From contig PALK01000007.1 in NCBI GenBank assembly GCA_002710765.1, positions 1 to 6,728 of the forward strand: a stretch of 6,728 nt of DNA, read 5' to 3'. Below are positions 6,702 to 6,728 of the stretch, in pieces. The notes under the pieces were generated by a model that saw only the letters and a list, made by a program, of their open reading frames with translations, did no database searches and was not told the origin of the DNA. Source of the DNA: Rickettsiales bacterium. GTDB taxonomy: Bacteria > Pseudomonadota > Alphaproteobacteria > Methylaequorales > Methylaequoraceae. The translations under genes and the position numbers were made by a program. Numbering within the stretch: the first letter of the stretch is position 1; each line of letters begins with the position of its first letter.

Positions 6702-6728
6702 TTATCTAGTTTCAAAATCAATTCTTGG
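6702..6728 (-). CDS. yejB: C-terminal end of peptide permease YejB (partial)
   Basis: Only the last eight codons and the TAA stop are inside the window. They read PRIDFETR. A '(D)PRIDFE' ending is characteristic of YejB-type permeases of the DppB/OppB group, and yejB directly precedes yejE in known yej operons. The stop at 6704-6702 is one base before the yejE ATG. The fragment is too short to stand alone; the call rests on this ending plus its position. Confidence 0.7.
   Translation of the reverse strand, partial: PRIDFETR

Noticed and set aside
1..6728. CRISPR array, insertion sequence, tRNA/rRNA, prophage or defence genes
   Set aside because: I saw no spaced repeats, transposase or inverted-repeat ends, RNA gene folds or defence-type domains; apart from the decayed gene, all coding sequence belongs to housekeeping or transport families.

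Overview
The window is strongly AT-rich, gene-dense bacterial DNA. It has short intergenic gaps, Lys/Ile/Asn-rich proteins and codons ending mostly in A or T. A TonB-dependent outer-membrane receptor shows a Gram-negative cell. The compact low-GC layout, the NhaD antiporter and the Yej peptide importer suggest a streamlined marine proteobacterium (perhaps a SAR11-like or HIMB59-like alphaproteobacterium, or SAR86-like). That placement is inference from general character, because there is no rRNA or marker gene here.

Layout. Bases 1-755 (+) hold the C-terminal part of a TonB-dependent receptor that begins outside the window. Bases 756-1248 have no intact gene, but 788-1205 looks like the wreck of a small exported-protein gene with at least two frameshifts and several stops. 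Bases 1249-2652 (-) encode an NhaD-type Na+/H+ antiporter. A 79-bp divergent promoter region (2653-2731) separates it from a cytosolic M17 leucyl aminopeptidase at 2732-4087 (+). That gene meets the next operon tail to tail with a 4-bp overlap of stop codons. The operon, on the minus strand, is yejB (last eight codons only, 6702-6728), yejE (5675-6700) and yejF (4084-5673), with a single base between neighbouring genes.

How the genes fit together. YejB/YejE/YejF are the inner-membrane permeases and the double ATPase of an oligopeptide-type ABC importer, and the M17 peptidase could break down imported peptides in the cytoplasm. The receptor imports an unidentified ligand using TonB energy, and NhaD links sodium and proton gradients. 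These links are functional inference, since the genes lie in different transcription units.

I found no previously undescribed multigene system. The most interesting items are the decayed small gene at 788-1205, the repeat-bearing divergent promoter at 2669-2719, the TTG start of yejF, and departures from the usual M17 signature in the peptidase.
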